Shown piece by piece: positions 7,480-15,873 of a stretch of DNA of 38,556 nt; positions within the stretch are counted from its first letter, which is position 1; every line of letters begins with the position of its first letter. A model generated the notes under the pieces. The model ran no database searches and had not been told where the DNA came from. It was given only the letters and a program-made list of their open reading frames with translations. A program made the translations under genes and the position numbers. The stretch is from Comamonadaceae bacterium (GTDB lineage: Bacteria; Pseudomonadota; Gammaproteobacteria; Burkholderiales; Burkholderiaceae_C): assembly GCA_027486555.1 (NCBI GenBank), contig JAIXOX010000014.1, forward strand, positions 1 through 38,556, read 5' to 3'.

Positions 7480-8865
7480 ATGAACAAATCAAAAAAACAG
7501 TCTTCCTGGGCGAACTCGCTGGCCAGTCTTGGCCCCAAATTCCTGCCCTTTGCCGACGCTGCCAGCGATGACTTGCCGCTGTCGCGTTTGCTGCGCTTGT
7601 CGCTGTTCCAAATTTCTGTCGGCATGGCCATGGTCATGCTGGTGGGCACCCTCAACCGCGTGATGATTGTGGAGCTTCAAGTGCCCGCCACGCTGGTGTC
7701 CTTGATGGTGGCCCTGCCTTTGTTGGTCGCTCCTTTACGTGCATTGATTGGTTTTCGCTCGGACAACCACCGTTCGCAACTGGGTTGGCGGCGTGTGCCC
7801 TACATCTGGATGGGCAGCTTGATGCAGTTCGGTGGCTTTTCCATCATGCCCTTTGCGCTGTTGGTGCTGGCTGGTGCCGGGCAGTCCAGCCAAGCCCCGG
7901 CGTGGGTGGGTTTGGTGGGGGCGGCAGGTGCCTTTGTGCTGGTGGGCATAGGCATGCACACCGTGCAAACTGCAGGTCTGGCCTTGGCCACTGACCTTGC
8001 CCCACCCGAGAGTCAACCCAAAGTTGTGGGCCTGATGTATGTGATGCAGCTGGTCGGCATGATCGGCAGCGCCTTGATGTTGGGTCATTTGCTGCGCGAC
8101 TACAGTCCCGGTCAGCTCATTCGGGTGGTGCAGGCCGTGGCCGTGATGACCCTGGTGCTCAATGTGATTGCTTTGTGGAAGCAAGAGCCGCGCAGCCGCA
8201 TGCGCAAGCCCGGCACGCCGGTGGAGCACACCTTTGCGCAAGCCTGGCAATTGTTTTGCCAAGGCCCCAACACCTTGCGCCGTTTGCTCGCGGTGGGACT
8301 GGGCACCATGGCCTTCACCATGGAAGACGTTTTGCTGGAGCCCTTTGGCGGTGAAATCCTCAAGCTCAGCGTCTCCACGACCACCATGCTCACAGCCACA
8401 TTGGCTTTGGGTGGTTTGATCGGTTTTGCTTGGGCCTCCAAAGTGCTGGGGCGGGGCGGTGACGCCTACCGCATGGCCAGTTGGGGTGCGTTGGTCGGAC
8501 TGCCCGCTTTTGCGGCAGTGATCGCCTCTGCCCCCTTGATGTCACCGGTGTTGTTTGCAGTGGGCATTTTCTTCATTGGCTTGGGGGCCGGTTTGTTTGC
8601 CCATGGCACGCTGACCGCCACCATGCAAATGGCACCACCTGAGCAAATTGGCTTGGCCATGGGCGCTTGGGGCGCGGTACAAGCCACTGCGGCTGGCGTG
8701 GGCATGGCTGTTGGCGGTTTGGTGCGCGACGGTGTCGCACTGGGCAGCAGTTCGGTGCTGGGTTATTCTGCCGTTTACGGGCTCGAAATGGTGCTGCTGC
8801 TGCTGACCCTTTGGGCTATGGGACCTTTGATCCGCCCTGTACAGCAATCAGCCAAGTTTGCATAA
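7480..8865 (+). CDS. pucC: LH2 assembly protein, PucC-type bacteriochlorophyll-delivery MFS protein
   Basis: The 461-residue polytopic protein (about 12 spans) belongs to the PucC/LhaA branch of the MFS, which assists light-harvesting assembly. Diagnostic blocks include FLPFADAASDDLPLSRLLR, GTLNRVMIVELQVPATL, GFRSDNHRSQLGWRRVPYIW and METV-like TMEDVLLEPFGGEILKLSVS. It is clearly paralogous to the protein at 31463-32920. Directly following pucBA, it is called pucC (LH2), leaving the other as lhaA (LH1). A GTG at 7432 would add 16 residues but would place the hairpin inside the coding region, so ATG 7480 is preferred; its ribosome-binding site is weak. Confidence 0.92.
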   Translation: MNKSKKQSSWANSLASLGPKFLPFADAASDDLPLSRLLRLSLFQISVGMAMVMLVGTLNRVMIVELQVPATLVSLMVALPLLVAPLRALIGFRSDNHRSQLGWRRVPYIWMGSLMQFGGFSIMPFALLVLAGAGQSSQAPAWVGLVGAAGAFVLVGIGMHTVQTAGLALATDLAPPESQPKVVGLMYVMQLVGMIGSALMLGHLLRDYSPGQLIRVVQAVAVMTLVLNVIALWKQEPRSRMRKPGTPVEHTFAQAWQLFCQGPNTLRRLLAVGLGTMAFTMEDVLLEPFGGEILKLSVSTTTMLTATLALGGLIGFAWASKVLGRGGDAYRMASWGALVGLPAFAAVIASAPLMSPVLFAVGIFFIGLGAGLFAHGTLTATMQMAPPEQIGLAMGAWGAVQATAAGVGMAVGGLVRDGVALGSSSVLGYSAVYGLEMVLLLLTLWAMGPLIRPVQQSAKFA

Positions 8866-8909
8866 TCTGTTTGTTTTCATTCAACTTAACCGACCCACAA
8901 GGAATCGCC

Positions 8910-9005
8910 ATGCAAACCCATCACGTCATCATCATCATGTTTGTAGTTTTCGGCTTGTTCGCGCTGGCCAACTGGCTCAACCGTCCAAAAGGCCCACGCA
9001 AGTAA
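8910..9005 (+). CDS. 31-aa single-span membrane protein at end of LH2 operon
   Basis: An AAGGAA site 5 bases before the ATG drives a 31-residue frame: MQTHH, a hydrophobic span (about 6-24, VIIIMFVVFGLFALANWL) and a basic tail NRPKGPRK. It starts 44 bases after pucC and ends 33 bases before an intrinsic terminator, so it is the last gene of the puc operon. The basic tail predicts a cytoplasmic C-terminus. Gene position and size recall accessory LH2 polypeptides such as the gamma chain seen in Marichromatium LH2; that link is inference. It is too short for default gene finders and easily missed. Confidence 0.8.
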   Translation: MQTHHVIIIMFVVFGLFALANWLNRPKGPRK

Positions 9006-9038
9006 CAAGCCCACGAGGGCTGTTTGCTGTGATACCCC

Positions 9039-9065
9039 AAAAAACCGCAGCGATGCGGTTTTTTT
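9039..9065 (+). terminator. Rho-independent terminator of the puc operon
   Basis: AAAAAACCGCA (9039-9049), loop GCGA, TGCGGTTTTTTT (9054-9065) make a perfect stem ending in seven T. The A-run on the left arm means it could also stop transcription arriving from the right on the minus strand. A smaller stem AGCCC-ACGA-GGGCT lies just before it (9008-9021). It marks the end of the left photosynthesis arm. Confidence 0.92.
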
Positions 9066-9261
9066 GATGGCGCTCATTTTCAGTTTTTTATTCCCGTCGA
9101 AAACCTTAGCAAGTCGGCGCTTGCCTCGCCAGCGATGGCGCTTTGCAGACCACCGAGCTTGATCCGACCCACTGGACGGCCTTGTGCAAAACGCAGGGCG
9201 AGGCAGTGACTTTAGCGTGTTGTTTATGTCAACGGGTCACGGCAATTTGATGTTGCAGGGT

Positions 9262-9909
9262 TTACAGACCCCAATAAACATGGCGCACCAACAGCGCCGA
9301 CAGGACCCACATGGTCACGCCGATCAGTTCATCCAACACCTGCCAGGCGCGGGGGCGTGCAAACCAAGGCGCTAACCACCGTGCCCCAAAGCCCAAGGCG
9401 CCGAACCACAACAAACTGGCCGAACTGGCCCCGGCCGCAAACCAGCCCTGCAAGGGGACTGGCTGCTGTGCGCCAATGCTGCCCACCAAGAGCACCGTGT
9501 CCAGATACACATGCGGGTTGAGCAAGGTGAAGGCCGCCGCTTGGGCCAGTGCTGCGCCACGGCTCAGACGCAGACCTGTTGTGGTCACATCCAGTGCGCT
9601 GACTTGGCGTGCCCGTTGCAGGGCACGCCAGCCGTATACCGCCAAAAACGCAGCCCCACCCAAGGCCAAAGCCTGTGACAGTGCGGGTCGCTCGCCCAAG
9701 GCTTGCGCCATGCCCAACACACCTGCCGTGATCAGCAGCGCGTCGGCCAACGCACAAAAAACCACCACGCTGCCCACATGTTCACGGCGCAAACCCTGGC
9801 GCAATACAAAAGCGTTTTGCGCCCCAATGGCCACGATCAAGCCCAGTCCCAAAAGCATGCCCTGCGAAAAAACGGGCCAAACAAAGTCCGATGAATCAAA
9901 AGGGGTCAT
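9262..9909 (-). CDS. LysE/ArgO-family amino-acid exporter
   Basis: The product is 215 residues with about six membrane spans. The family hallmark near the N-terminus is clear: GLGLIVAIGAQNAFVLRQGL, followed by a second block LLNPHVYLDTVLLVG with the conserved Asn-Pro-His. LysE/ArgO proteins export basic amino acids (lysine, arginine), but substrate cannot be read from sequence. I start at the ATG at 9909, about 20 residues before the conserved motif; no strong ribosome-binding site is seen. It stands alone on the minus strand with no ArgP/LysG regulator beside it and is the first non-photosynthetic gene after the puc terminator. Confidence 0.9.
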   Translation of the reverse strand: MTPFDSSDFVWPVFSQGMLLGLGLIVAIGAQNAFVLRQGLRREHVGSVVVFCALADALLITAGVLGMAQALGERPALSQALALGGAAFLAVYGWRALQRARQVSALDVTTTGLRLSRGAALAQAAAFTLLNPHVYLDTVLLVGSIGAQQPVPLQGWFAAGASSASLLWFGALGFGARWLAPWFARPRAWQVLDELIGVTMWVLSALLVRHVYWGL

Positions 9910-10018
9910 GCCGTTGGCGCAGTTCAGCGCGAAAAAAATCGATCTTGAAATCGTGCAACAAAACAATGACTGACAAACTGGCTTTTGTTTTTTGCACTTG
10001 CAGCGCTGATGGGTCGCA

Positions 10019-10777
10019 TCAGTCTTGCCCCTTGCCTGGGACCTGTCCAAAGGCCGGCGGCAAGCCCACCCAAGGCGCATAAAAACCGTCATGTTGTTTG
10101 GGCGCTTTTGGGGCCAGTTGGCCATACAGCACATCCCAGCCGGCCTGAGCGCTGTCGATCAGTGGCAAGGCGCAGTCGGTCTGGAGCAGCCGGGCGTAAC
10201 CGGCCAGTCCGGCACCGCCCAAAATGATGCTGGACACGCCGCTTTGTGCGGCGTTTTGGCAAGCTTGGCTGAGGCATTCAAAGGCCATATCGGGGTCGGC
10301 CTGCAGCGCCGCGCCCGTGGGGTAAACGGTCTCGATGTGGCGCAGTTTTTCGCCGTAACCCAAGCTGGTGGCCAGGCGCTGGAGCATGGGTTTCCAGCGC
10401 TCGCCCCCGGTCACGATGGCAAACGGCCCGTGCGCTGCGGCCTGTATGAACGAGGCTTCGGCCAGTCCCGTCACCGGGCAGCCGCTGGCTTCGCGCAAGG
10501 CAAACAAACCCGGGTCGCCAAAGCAGCCAATCAGCACGCCGTGCAAGGGTTGCGCCCTTGTACCTCGGTGCGAGGTCCACACATCGAGGCAGGCGTGAGC
10601 GGCCACCGCATGGCTGGCTTCACAGGCGATGTAAGGCGCACCAAATCGGGCGGTCTGCACATCGAGGTGCACGTCCTGTGGCAACTGAGGCTGCAATACG
10701 TCGCGCAGGCGTTGTGTGGTCAAGTCGTTGGTGTTGGGGTTGATCAACAAAAAACGTCGCACTGCTGGGGTGTTCAT
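10019..10777 (-). CDS. Asp/Glu/hydantoin racemase family protein
   Basis: The 252-residue protein shows the family N-terminus FLLINPNTNDLTTQRL and the first cysteine motif IGCFGDPG (Cys85). Members racemise amino acids, hydantoins or allantoin by a two-cysteine mechanism. Here the second motif reads ILGGAGLAG (about 186-194), with Gly188 where ILGCAGM-type enzymes carry the second catalytic Cys, so activity may differ. It is divergent from the ABC importer and shares its control region. With the carbamoylase and AllA nearby, a role in hydantoin or ureide isomerisation is plausible but not proven. Confidence 0.85.
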   Translation of the reverse strand: MNTPAVRRFLLINPNTNDLTTQRLRDVLQPQLPQDVHLDVQTARFGAPYIACEASHAVAAHACLDVWTSHRGTRAQPLHGVLIGCFGDPGLFALREASGCPVTGLAEASFIQAAAHGPFAIVTGGERWKPMLQRLATSLGYGEKLRHIETVYPTGAALQADPDMAFECLSQACQNAAQSGVSSIILGGAGLAGYARLLQTDCALPLIDSAQAGWDVLYGQLAPKAPKQHDGFYAPWVGLPPAFGQVPGKGQD

Positions 10778-11163
10778 GAGATGGGTTTCTTTTTCAGTGG
10801 GGCAAGGACTGACCTGAGCCTCGTTTGCAGGCATGCATTGTGCTCGAATGTCGGTGTCAATGCCCAAGGTGACAAGTTGTTTATTGCATACAAAAAAATC
10901 GCCAAATTGGGGCATGACGCGCAAGGTGCTGACCAGAATGGTGCCAGAAAACCTCATTTTGTGCTTGATTTTGTGGGACAAACCGAGCTTTTTCAAGCGC
11001 CACTTCCGTGCCCAGCTGTATGAGGCTAAATAACCAAGCAGGCACGGTGATTGCATACAAAAAAACTTGCCAGACTGATTTGACGTGTGTTAATTTACAA
11101 ACCTGATCTGTTTGTACCCAAGGTCTGTTGCTCATTTTTCAATCCACATTTAATGGAGTTTTG
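10778..11163. promoter_or_regulatory. Divergent control region between racemase and ABC importer, with paired 16-bp repeats
   Basis: The 386-bp gap has no convincing gene. It holds two identical copies of ATTGCATACAAAAAAA at 10883-10898 and 11050-11065. Their core TTGCATACAA is near-palindromic, like the TTG(T/C)ATA(C)AA type operators of FCD-family GntR regulators. The cores start 167 bp apart, close to 16 helical turns. The GntR protein encoded at 18675-19538 is the obvious candidate to bind them. A GGAG ribosome-binding site for the importer ends the region at 11158. No certain promoter hexamers were found. Confidence 0.6.
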
Positions 11164-12834
11164 ATGAAGCGTTCTATCCTTTCCCCTCGTTTGTTGCCCA
11201 CATCCTGGGCGTTCACCATGGCTGTCGGGATGGGGCTCAGCGCCATCTCCATGGCGGTTCAGGCGCAAGAAAAAGTCTTGCGCATTGCCATGACGGCAGC
11301 CGACATTCCCCGCACACTGGGGCAGCCTGACCAAGGCTTTGAGGGCAACCGGTTCACCGGTATCCCGATGTACGACGCCTTGACCCACTGGGACTTGTCC
11401 AAATCCGATGCACCCAGTGTGGTTGGCCCTGGTTTGGCCACTTCATGGACCGTGGGTGCGAGCGACAAAACCAAATGGACCTTCAAGCTGCGTCCTGGCG
11501 TCAAGTTCCACGATGGCGCACCCGTGAATGCCGATGCGATCGTCTGGAACGTGCGCAAAGTCCTGGACAAAGACGCGGTGCATTTCGATGCCAGCCAGGT
11601 GGGTGTCACGGCCTCGCGCATGCCCACATTGCGCAGCGCCCGAAAAATCGATGACCTGACGGTGGAGCTGACGACCAGCGAACCCGATGCGTTTTTGCCG
11701 ATCAACCTGACCAATTTGTTCATTGCCTCGCCCACCCATTGGCAAAAGAAATTTGATGCCGCTGCAGGTGCCACACCTGCCGACAAATCCAAGGCGGCCT
11801 GGACCGCATTTGCGGCTGATGCCTCCGGCTCCGGCCCCTTCAAGATGGCCCGGTTCGTGCCGCGTGAGCGCCTTGAAATGGTGGCCAACAAAACCTATTG
11901 GGACCCCAAGCGCATGCCCAAGGTCGACCGCGTGGTGCTTGTCCCCATGCCCGAGGCCAATGCCCGCACGGCAGCTTTGCTCGGCGGTCAGGTCGACTGG
12001 ATCGAAGCGCCTGCACCCGACGCCATGCCGCAAATTCGCCAGCGTGGCTTCAAGATTGAAAGCAACGCCCAGCCGCATGTCTGGCCTTGGCAGTTGTCGT
12101 TTGCCGAAGGCTCACCTTGGCTGGACAAGCGGGTGCGCCACGCGGCCAACTTGTGCGTCGACCGTGAAGGCCTGAAAACCCTTTTGGGTGGCATGATGGC
12201 CGCCCCCAAAGGCACCGTGCCTCCGGGTCACCCTTGGTGGGGCAACCCCAAATTTGACATCAAGTACGACGTGAACGCGGCCAAGGCTTTGATGACACAA
12301 GCGGGTCACAGCGCTGCCAAACCTCTCAAAGTCAAGGTGCAGATTTCGGCATCGGGCTCTGGCCAGATGCAGCCCCTGCCCATGAACGAGTTTGTTCAGC
12401 AGTCGCTCAAGCAGTGCTTCTTCGACGTCCAGTTTGACGTGATCGAGTGGAACACCTTGTTCACCAACTGGCGTCGGGGGGCCAAAGACCCGACAGCCAA
12501 CGGTGCACACGCCATCAACGTGAGCTACTCCGCCATGGACCCCTTCTTTGGCATGGTGCGCTTCACCAGCATGGGCACCTTCCCACCGGTGTCCAACAAC
12601 TGGGGTTTGTTTGGCAACCCGGAGTTTGAAAAGCTCAATTCCGATGCCCGCACTCAGTTTGACGACAAAAAACGCGATGAAGCGCTGGCCAAGTTGCACG
12701 CCCGCATTGTGGAAGAGGCGCCTTTTGTCTGGATTGCCCACGACGTTGGCCCCCGCGCCATGAGCGCCAAGGTCAAAGGCTTTGTGCAGCCACGCAGCTG
12801 GTTTGTCGATCTGGCGCCCGTGTCGATGGACTGA
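11164..12834 (+). CDS. ABC importer periplasmic substrate-binding protein, dipeptide/oligopeptide (SBP_bac_5) family
   Basis: The 556-residue protein begins with a signal peptide (MKRSILSPRLL, then a hydrophobic stretch, probable cleavage after AVQAQ near residue 37). The mature part has SBP_bac_5 blocks: SWTVGASDKTKWTFKLRPGV, FHDGAPVNADAIVWNV, and a C-terminal EEAPFVWIAHD. GGAG lies 5 bases before the ATG. It heads the operon binding protein-permease-permease-ATPase-ATPase. The dipeptide family also carries nickel, opines, glutathione and ureides; genomic context points to an N-carbamoyl or ureide-type ligand, which is inference. Strong hairpins follow the stop. Confidence 0.93.
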   Translation: MKRSILSPRLLPTSWAFTMAVGMGLSAISMAVQAQEKVLRIAMTAADIPRTLGQPDQGFEGNRFTGIPMYDALTHWDLSKSDAPSVVGPGLATSWTVGASDKTKWTFKLRPGVKFHDGAPVNADAIVWNVRKVLDKDAVHFDASQVGVTASRMPTLRSARKIDDLTVELTTSEPDAFLPINLTNLFIASPTHWQKKFDAAAGATPADKSKAAWTAFAADASGSGPFKMARFVPRERLEMVANKTYWDPKRMPKVDRVVLVPMPEANARTAALLGGQVDWIEAPAPDAMPQIRQRGFKIESNAQPHVWPWQLSFAEGSPWLDKRVRHAANLCVDREGLKTLLGGMMAAPKGTVPPGHPWWGNPKFDIKYDVNAAKALMTQAGHSAAKPLKVKVQISASGSGQMQPLPMNEFVQQSLKQCFFDVQFDVIEWNTLFTNWRRGAKDPTANGAHAINVSYSAMDPFFGMVRFTSMGTFPPVSNNWGLFGNPEFEKLNSDARTQFDDKKRDEALAKLHARIVEEAPFVWIAHDVGPRAMSAKVKGFVQPRSWFVDLAPVSMD

Positions 12835-12841
12835 TGGTCCT

Positions 12842-12907
12842 GGTGTGGGCCTTGGGGCCCACACCCCAGGGTGTGCAGCCAAGCGATCAAGGCCTTGGCT
12901 GCACACC
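12842..12907 (+). promoter_or_regulatory. Two strong hairpins between binding-protein and permease genes
   Basis: GGTGTGGGCC-TTGG-GGCCCACACC (12842-12865) is a perfect 10-bp stem. The second pairs 12870-12883 (starts GGTGTGCAGCC) with 12894-12907 as a perfect 14-bp stem around a 10-base loop. No T-run follows, so they probably stabilise the upstream mRNA or cause partial stopping. That would give more binding protein than permease, as in the malE-malF arrangement. Confidence 0.7.
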
Positions 12908-12935
12908 GTTTTGAATGCCCTTTTGGAGTGCTGGC

Positions 12936-13889
12936 ATGCTCGGCTTTTTGTTGCGGCGACTGATTTATTCCCTGCCCATCATGCTGGGGGTGGCGCTGGT
13001 TTGTTTTGGCTTGGTGCACTTGGCACCGGGTGATCCTCTGATGTCGATTTTGCCGCCCGACGCATCGGCCGACTTGCAAGCGCAGTTGATCGAGTTGTAC
13101 GGCTTCAACCGCTCGTACCCTGAACAATTTGTGACTTGGGTCTGGCGAGCTTTGCAGGGCGATCTGGGTACATCGATTGCCAGCAACCGCCCGGTGGCTG
13201 CGGAGGTCATGACCGCTGTGGGCAACACCTTGCGACTGGCCATGCTGGCCACGCTGATCGGGTTTGTGCTGGGCTGTTTGTTTGGTTTTGTGGCTGGGTA
13301 TTTCCAGAACTCCTGGCTGGACAAGTTCGCTTCTTTGCTGTCTGTGCTGGGCGTCAGCGTTCCACACTATTGGCTGGGCATGGTCTTGGTCATTGTGTTT
13401 TCTTCGATCCTGATGTGGCTGCCGCCGGGCGGCGCTGGGCCGGGTGGCTCCAGCAAATGGATTTGGGATTGGGAGCACTTCAAGCACATGCTCTTGCCCG
13501 CCATCACCATGAGTGTGATCCCGATGGGCATCATTGCGCGCACGGTGCGGGCCTTGGTGGCCGACATCTTGGCGCAAGAATTCATCGTGGGTTTGCGCGC
13601 CAAGGGATTGACCAATTTCGGTATTTTTTGGCATGTGGTCAAAAATGCAGCGCCCACGGCGCTGGCGGTGATGGGCTTGCAGCTGGGTTACTTGCTCGGC
13701 GGCTCTATCCTGATCGAGACGGTGTTTTCCTGGCCTGGCACGGGCTTCTTGCTCAACTCGGCCATCTTCCAGCGCGACTTGCCTTTGCTGCAAGGCACGA
13801 TCCTGGTGCTGGCCATGTTTTTTGTGGTGCTCAACCTCATCGTGGATGTGATCCAGACCTTGCTGGACCCTCGCATTGCACGCGCTTGA
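12936..13889 (+). CDS. ABC importer permease, DppB family
   Basis: The 317-residue inner-membrane protein starts MLGFLLRRLIYSLPIMLGVA, the typical DppB N-terminus, followed by LAPGDPL, a periplasmic loop and about five further spans. The cytoplasmic EAA-type loop (around RAKGLTNFGIFWHVVKNAAP) contacts the ATPase. The ATG at 12936 has TTGGAG 7 bases upstream; an earlier in-frame ATG at 12915 lacks this. It follows the hairpins and precedes the DppC-type partner by 21 bases. Confidence 0.93.
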   Translation: MLGFLLRRLIYSLPIMLGVALVCFGLVHLAPGDPLMSILPPDASADLQAQLIELYGFNRSYPEQFVTWVWRALQGDLGTSIASNRPVAAEVMTAVGNTLRLAMLATLIGFVLGCLFGFVAGYFQNSWLDKFASLLSVLGVSVPHYWLGMVLVIVFSSILMWLPPGGAGPGGSSKWIWDWEHFKHMLLPAITMSVIPMGIIARTVRALVADILAQEFIVGLRAKGLTNFGIFWHVVKNAAPTALAVMGLQLGYLLGGSILIETVFSWPGTGFLLNSAIFQRDLPLLQGTILVLAMFFVVLNLIVDVIQTLLDPRIARA

Positions 13890-13910
13890 TCTCGACCCCA
13901 AGGAATTGAC

Positions 13911-14804
13911 ATGACTTCATTGAATGCGGCTGCCAGCCCCGTGCTCCCGCTGGTGTACGAGCGCTCTGCCGGTTATTGGGAAACCGTGGGGCGTCGGTTT
14001 TTACGTGACAAAGTGGCCGTGGGTGCTGCTTTGGTGGTGCTGTTGTTGATGGTGATTGCTGTTTTTGGGCCTTGGCTTGCGCCCATGGACCCTTACCAGT
14101 CCGCCATGCTCAAACGCCTCAAGCCCATTGGCTTTGAAGGCCACCCCTTGGGCACAGACGAGTTGGGCCGCGACATGCTCAGCCGCTTGATGGTGGGGGC
14201 CAAGTTGTCCTTGTTCATGGGCATCACCCCCGTCATTTGCGCCTTTTTCATCGGCTCCTTGATTGGCATCACGGCCGGTTACACCGGGGGCTGGGTCAAC
14301 AGCGTGATGATGCGCACCATCGACGTTTTTTACGCTTTTCCTTCGGTGTTGTTGGCCATCGCCCTGTCGGGCGCTTTGGGGGCAGGCATCACCAACTCCC
14401 TGATTTCCTTGACGATTGTGTTCATACCGCCGCTGGCCCGTGTGGCCGAAAGCGTGACCACGCAGATTCGGGGGCGTGATTTTGTTGACGCGGCCAGGGC
14501 ATCGGGTGCATCTGCTTTCACCATCGTGCGGGTCCATGTGCTGGGCAATGTGTTGGGTCCGATTTTTGTGTACGCCACGAGTTTGATCGCGGTGTCCATG
14601 ATCCTGGCCTCGGGTCTGAGCTTTTTGGGGCTGGGGGTTAAACCCCCCGAGCCGGAATGGGGCCTGATGCTCAACACCTTGCGCACCGCCATTTACACGC
14701 AACCCTGGATTGCAGCTTTGCCTGGGGCGATGATTTTCATGACATCGATTGCCTTTAACCTTTTGGCCGACGGCTTGCGCTCGGCCATGGAAATCAAACA
14801 GTGA
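13911..14804 (+). CDS. ABC importer permease, DppC family
   Basis: The product has 297 residues. After a cytoplasmic N-terminal arm and first span comes the family block HPLGTDELGRDMLSRLMVGA (about 79-98), then the EAA loop region (AARASGASAFTIVRVHVLGN) and GLSFLGLGVKPPEPEWGLML near the end. About six spans. An AAGGAA ribosome-binding site precedes the ATG. It forms the translocation pore with the DppB-type protein. Confidence 0.93.
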   Translation: MTSLNAAASPVLPLVYERSAGYWETVGRRFLRDKVAVGAALVVLLLMVIAVFGPWLAPMDPYQSAMLKRLKPIGFEGHPLGTDELGRDMLSRLMVGAKLSLFMGITPVICAFFIGSLIGITAGYTGGWVNSVMMRTIDVFYAFPSVLLAIALSGALGAGITNSLISLTIVFIPPLARVAESVTTQIRGRDFVDAARASGASAFTIVRVHVLGNVLGPIFVYATSLIAVSMILASGLSFLGLGVKPPEPEWGLMLNTLRTAIYTQPWIAALPGAMIFMTSIAFNLLADGLRSAMEIKQ

Positions 14805-14811
14805 GGTCCGC

Positions 14812-15873
14812 ATGACTTTGGCCAATGATGAGGTGGGCGGATCGACCCAAGCGATGCTCTCGGTGCGCGGTTTGGTCAAGCACTTCCCGCTCAAAAAAGA
14901 CCTGTTGGGTCGCGGCGCGGGCGTGGTGCGCGCTGTCGACGGGGTGAGCTTTGATGTGTTCAAGGGCGAGACCCTGGGGGTGGTGGGCGAGTCCGGTTGC
15001 GGCAAGTCGACCACGGCACGCCTGCTCATGCAGCTGATCACCCCCGACCAGGGCGAGTTGGTGTTCGATGGACAGACCGTGGGCAGCAAGGCGCTGCCCT
15101 TGAAGGATTACCGCCGTCAGGCCCAAATGGTGTTTCAAGACAGCTATGCGTCCTTGAATCCGCGCCTGACCATGGAAGATTCGATCGCATTCGCCCCCAT
15201 GGTGCACGGACTGCCTGAGCGCGAGGCGATTGAGCGTGCGCGTGACTTGCTCGAACGGGTGGGCCTGGCGCCGCAGCGCTTTGCCGAGCGTTATCCGCAT
15301 GAGTTGTCAGGTGGTCAAAGGCAGCGCGTCAACATTGCCCGGGCCTTGGCCTTGCAGTCGCGTTTGATCATTTTGGATGAGGCGGTTTCTGCCTTGGACA
15401 AGTCGGTGGAAGCGCAGGTGCTGAACCTCTTGCTCGATTTGAAAGAGTCCTTTGGCCTGACCTATATTTTCATCAGCCACGACCTGAATGTGGTGCGCTA
15501 CATGAGCGACCGGGTCATGGTCATGTACCTGGGCCAAGTGGTTGAAGTGGGGGACAGTGAAACCCTGTTCAAGCATGCCGCACACCCCTACACACAAGCT
15601 TTGTTGTCGTCCATTCCGACCCTGGACCCGGATCGGCGCACCGAAACCCCGCCTTTGGCCGGTGACCCGCCCAACCCGATCAACCCGCCCAGCGGCTGCC
15701 GTTTTCACACCCGTTGTGTGCACGCCCAAGCCATTTGCAGCGAAAAGATGCCGGTCTTGGCCCCAGCCCAACACGGCCAACAAGTGGCCTGCTGGATGCA
15801 TGTTGCAGGCGCAGCGCACACCGGCGCACCCGCTGGGCACAGCGCGGTCAAACCCTTGGAGGTCGCGGCATGA
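14812..15873 (+). CDS. ABC importer ATP-binding protein, DppF/OppF type
   Basis: The 353-residue ATPase has Walker A GESGCGKST (59-67), Q-loop VFQDSYASLNPR, signature LSGGQ (165-169), Walker B LIILDE (185-190) and the H-loop ISHD. The C-terminal oligopeptide-transporter domain is marked by CRFHTRC. The D-loop context DEAVSALD has Ala in place of the common Pro. It starts 7 bases after the second permease gene; its stop overlaps the next start as ATGA. Confidence 0.93.
   Translation: MTLANDEVGGSTQAMLSVRGLVKHFPLKKDLLGRGAGVVRAVDGVSFDVFKGETLGVVGESGCGKSTTARLLMQLITPDQGELVFDGQTVGSKALPLKDYRRQAQMVFQDSYASLNPRLTMEDSIAFAPMVHGLPEREAIERARDLLERVGLAPQRFAERYPHELSGGQRQRVNIARALALQSRLIILDEAVSALDKSVEAQVLNLLLDLKESFGLTYIFISHDLNVVRYMSDRVMVMYLGQVVEVGDSETLFKHAAHPYTQALLSSIPTLDPDRRTETPPLAGDPPNPINPPSGCRFHTRCVHAQAICSEKMPVLAPAQHGQQVACWMHVAGAAHTGAPAGHSAVKPLEVAA

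Noticed and set aside
9184..9375. Small plus-strand frame after the puc terminator
   Set aside because: No ribosome-binding site, odd composition, and overlaps the 3' end of the LysE-family gene on the other strand.
12654..13901. A 415-codon minus-strand frame
   Set aside because: Antisense to the DppB-type permease; Gln/His-rich shadow composition.
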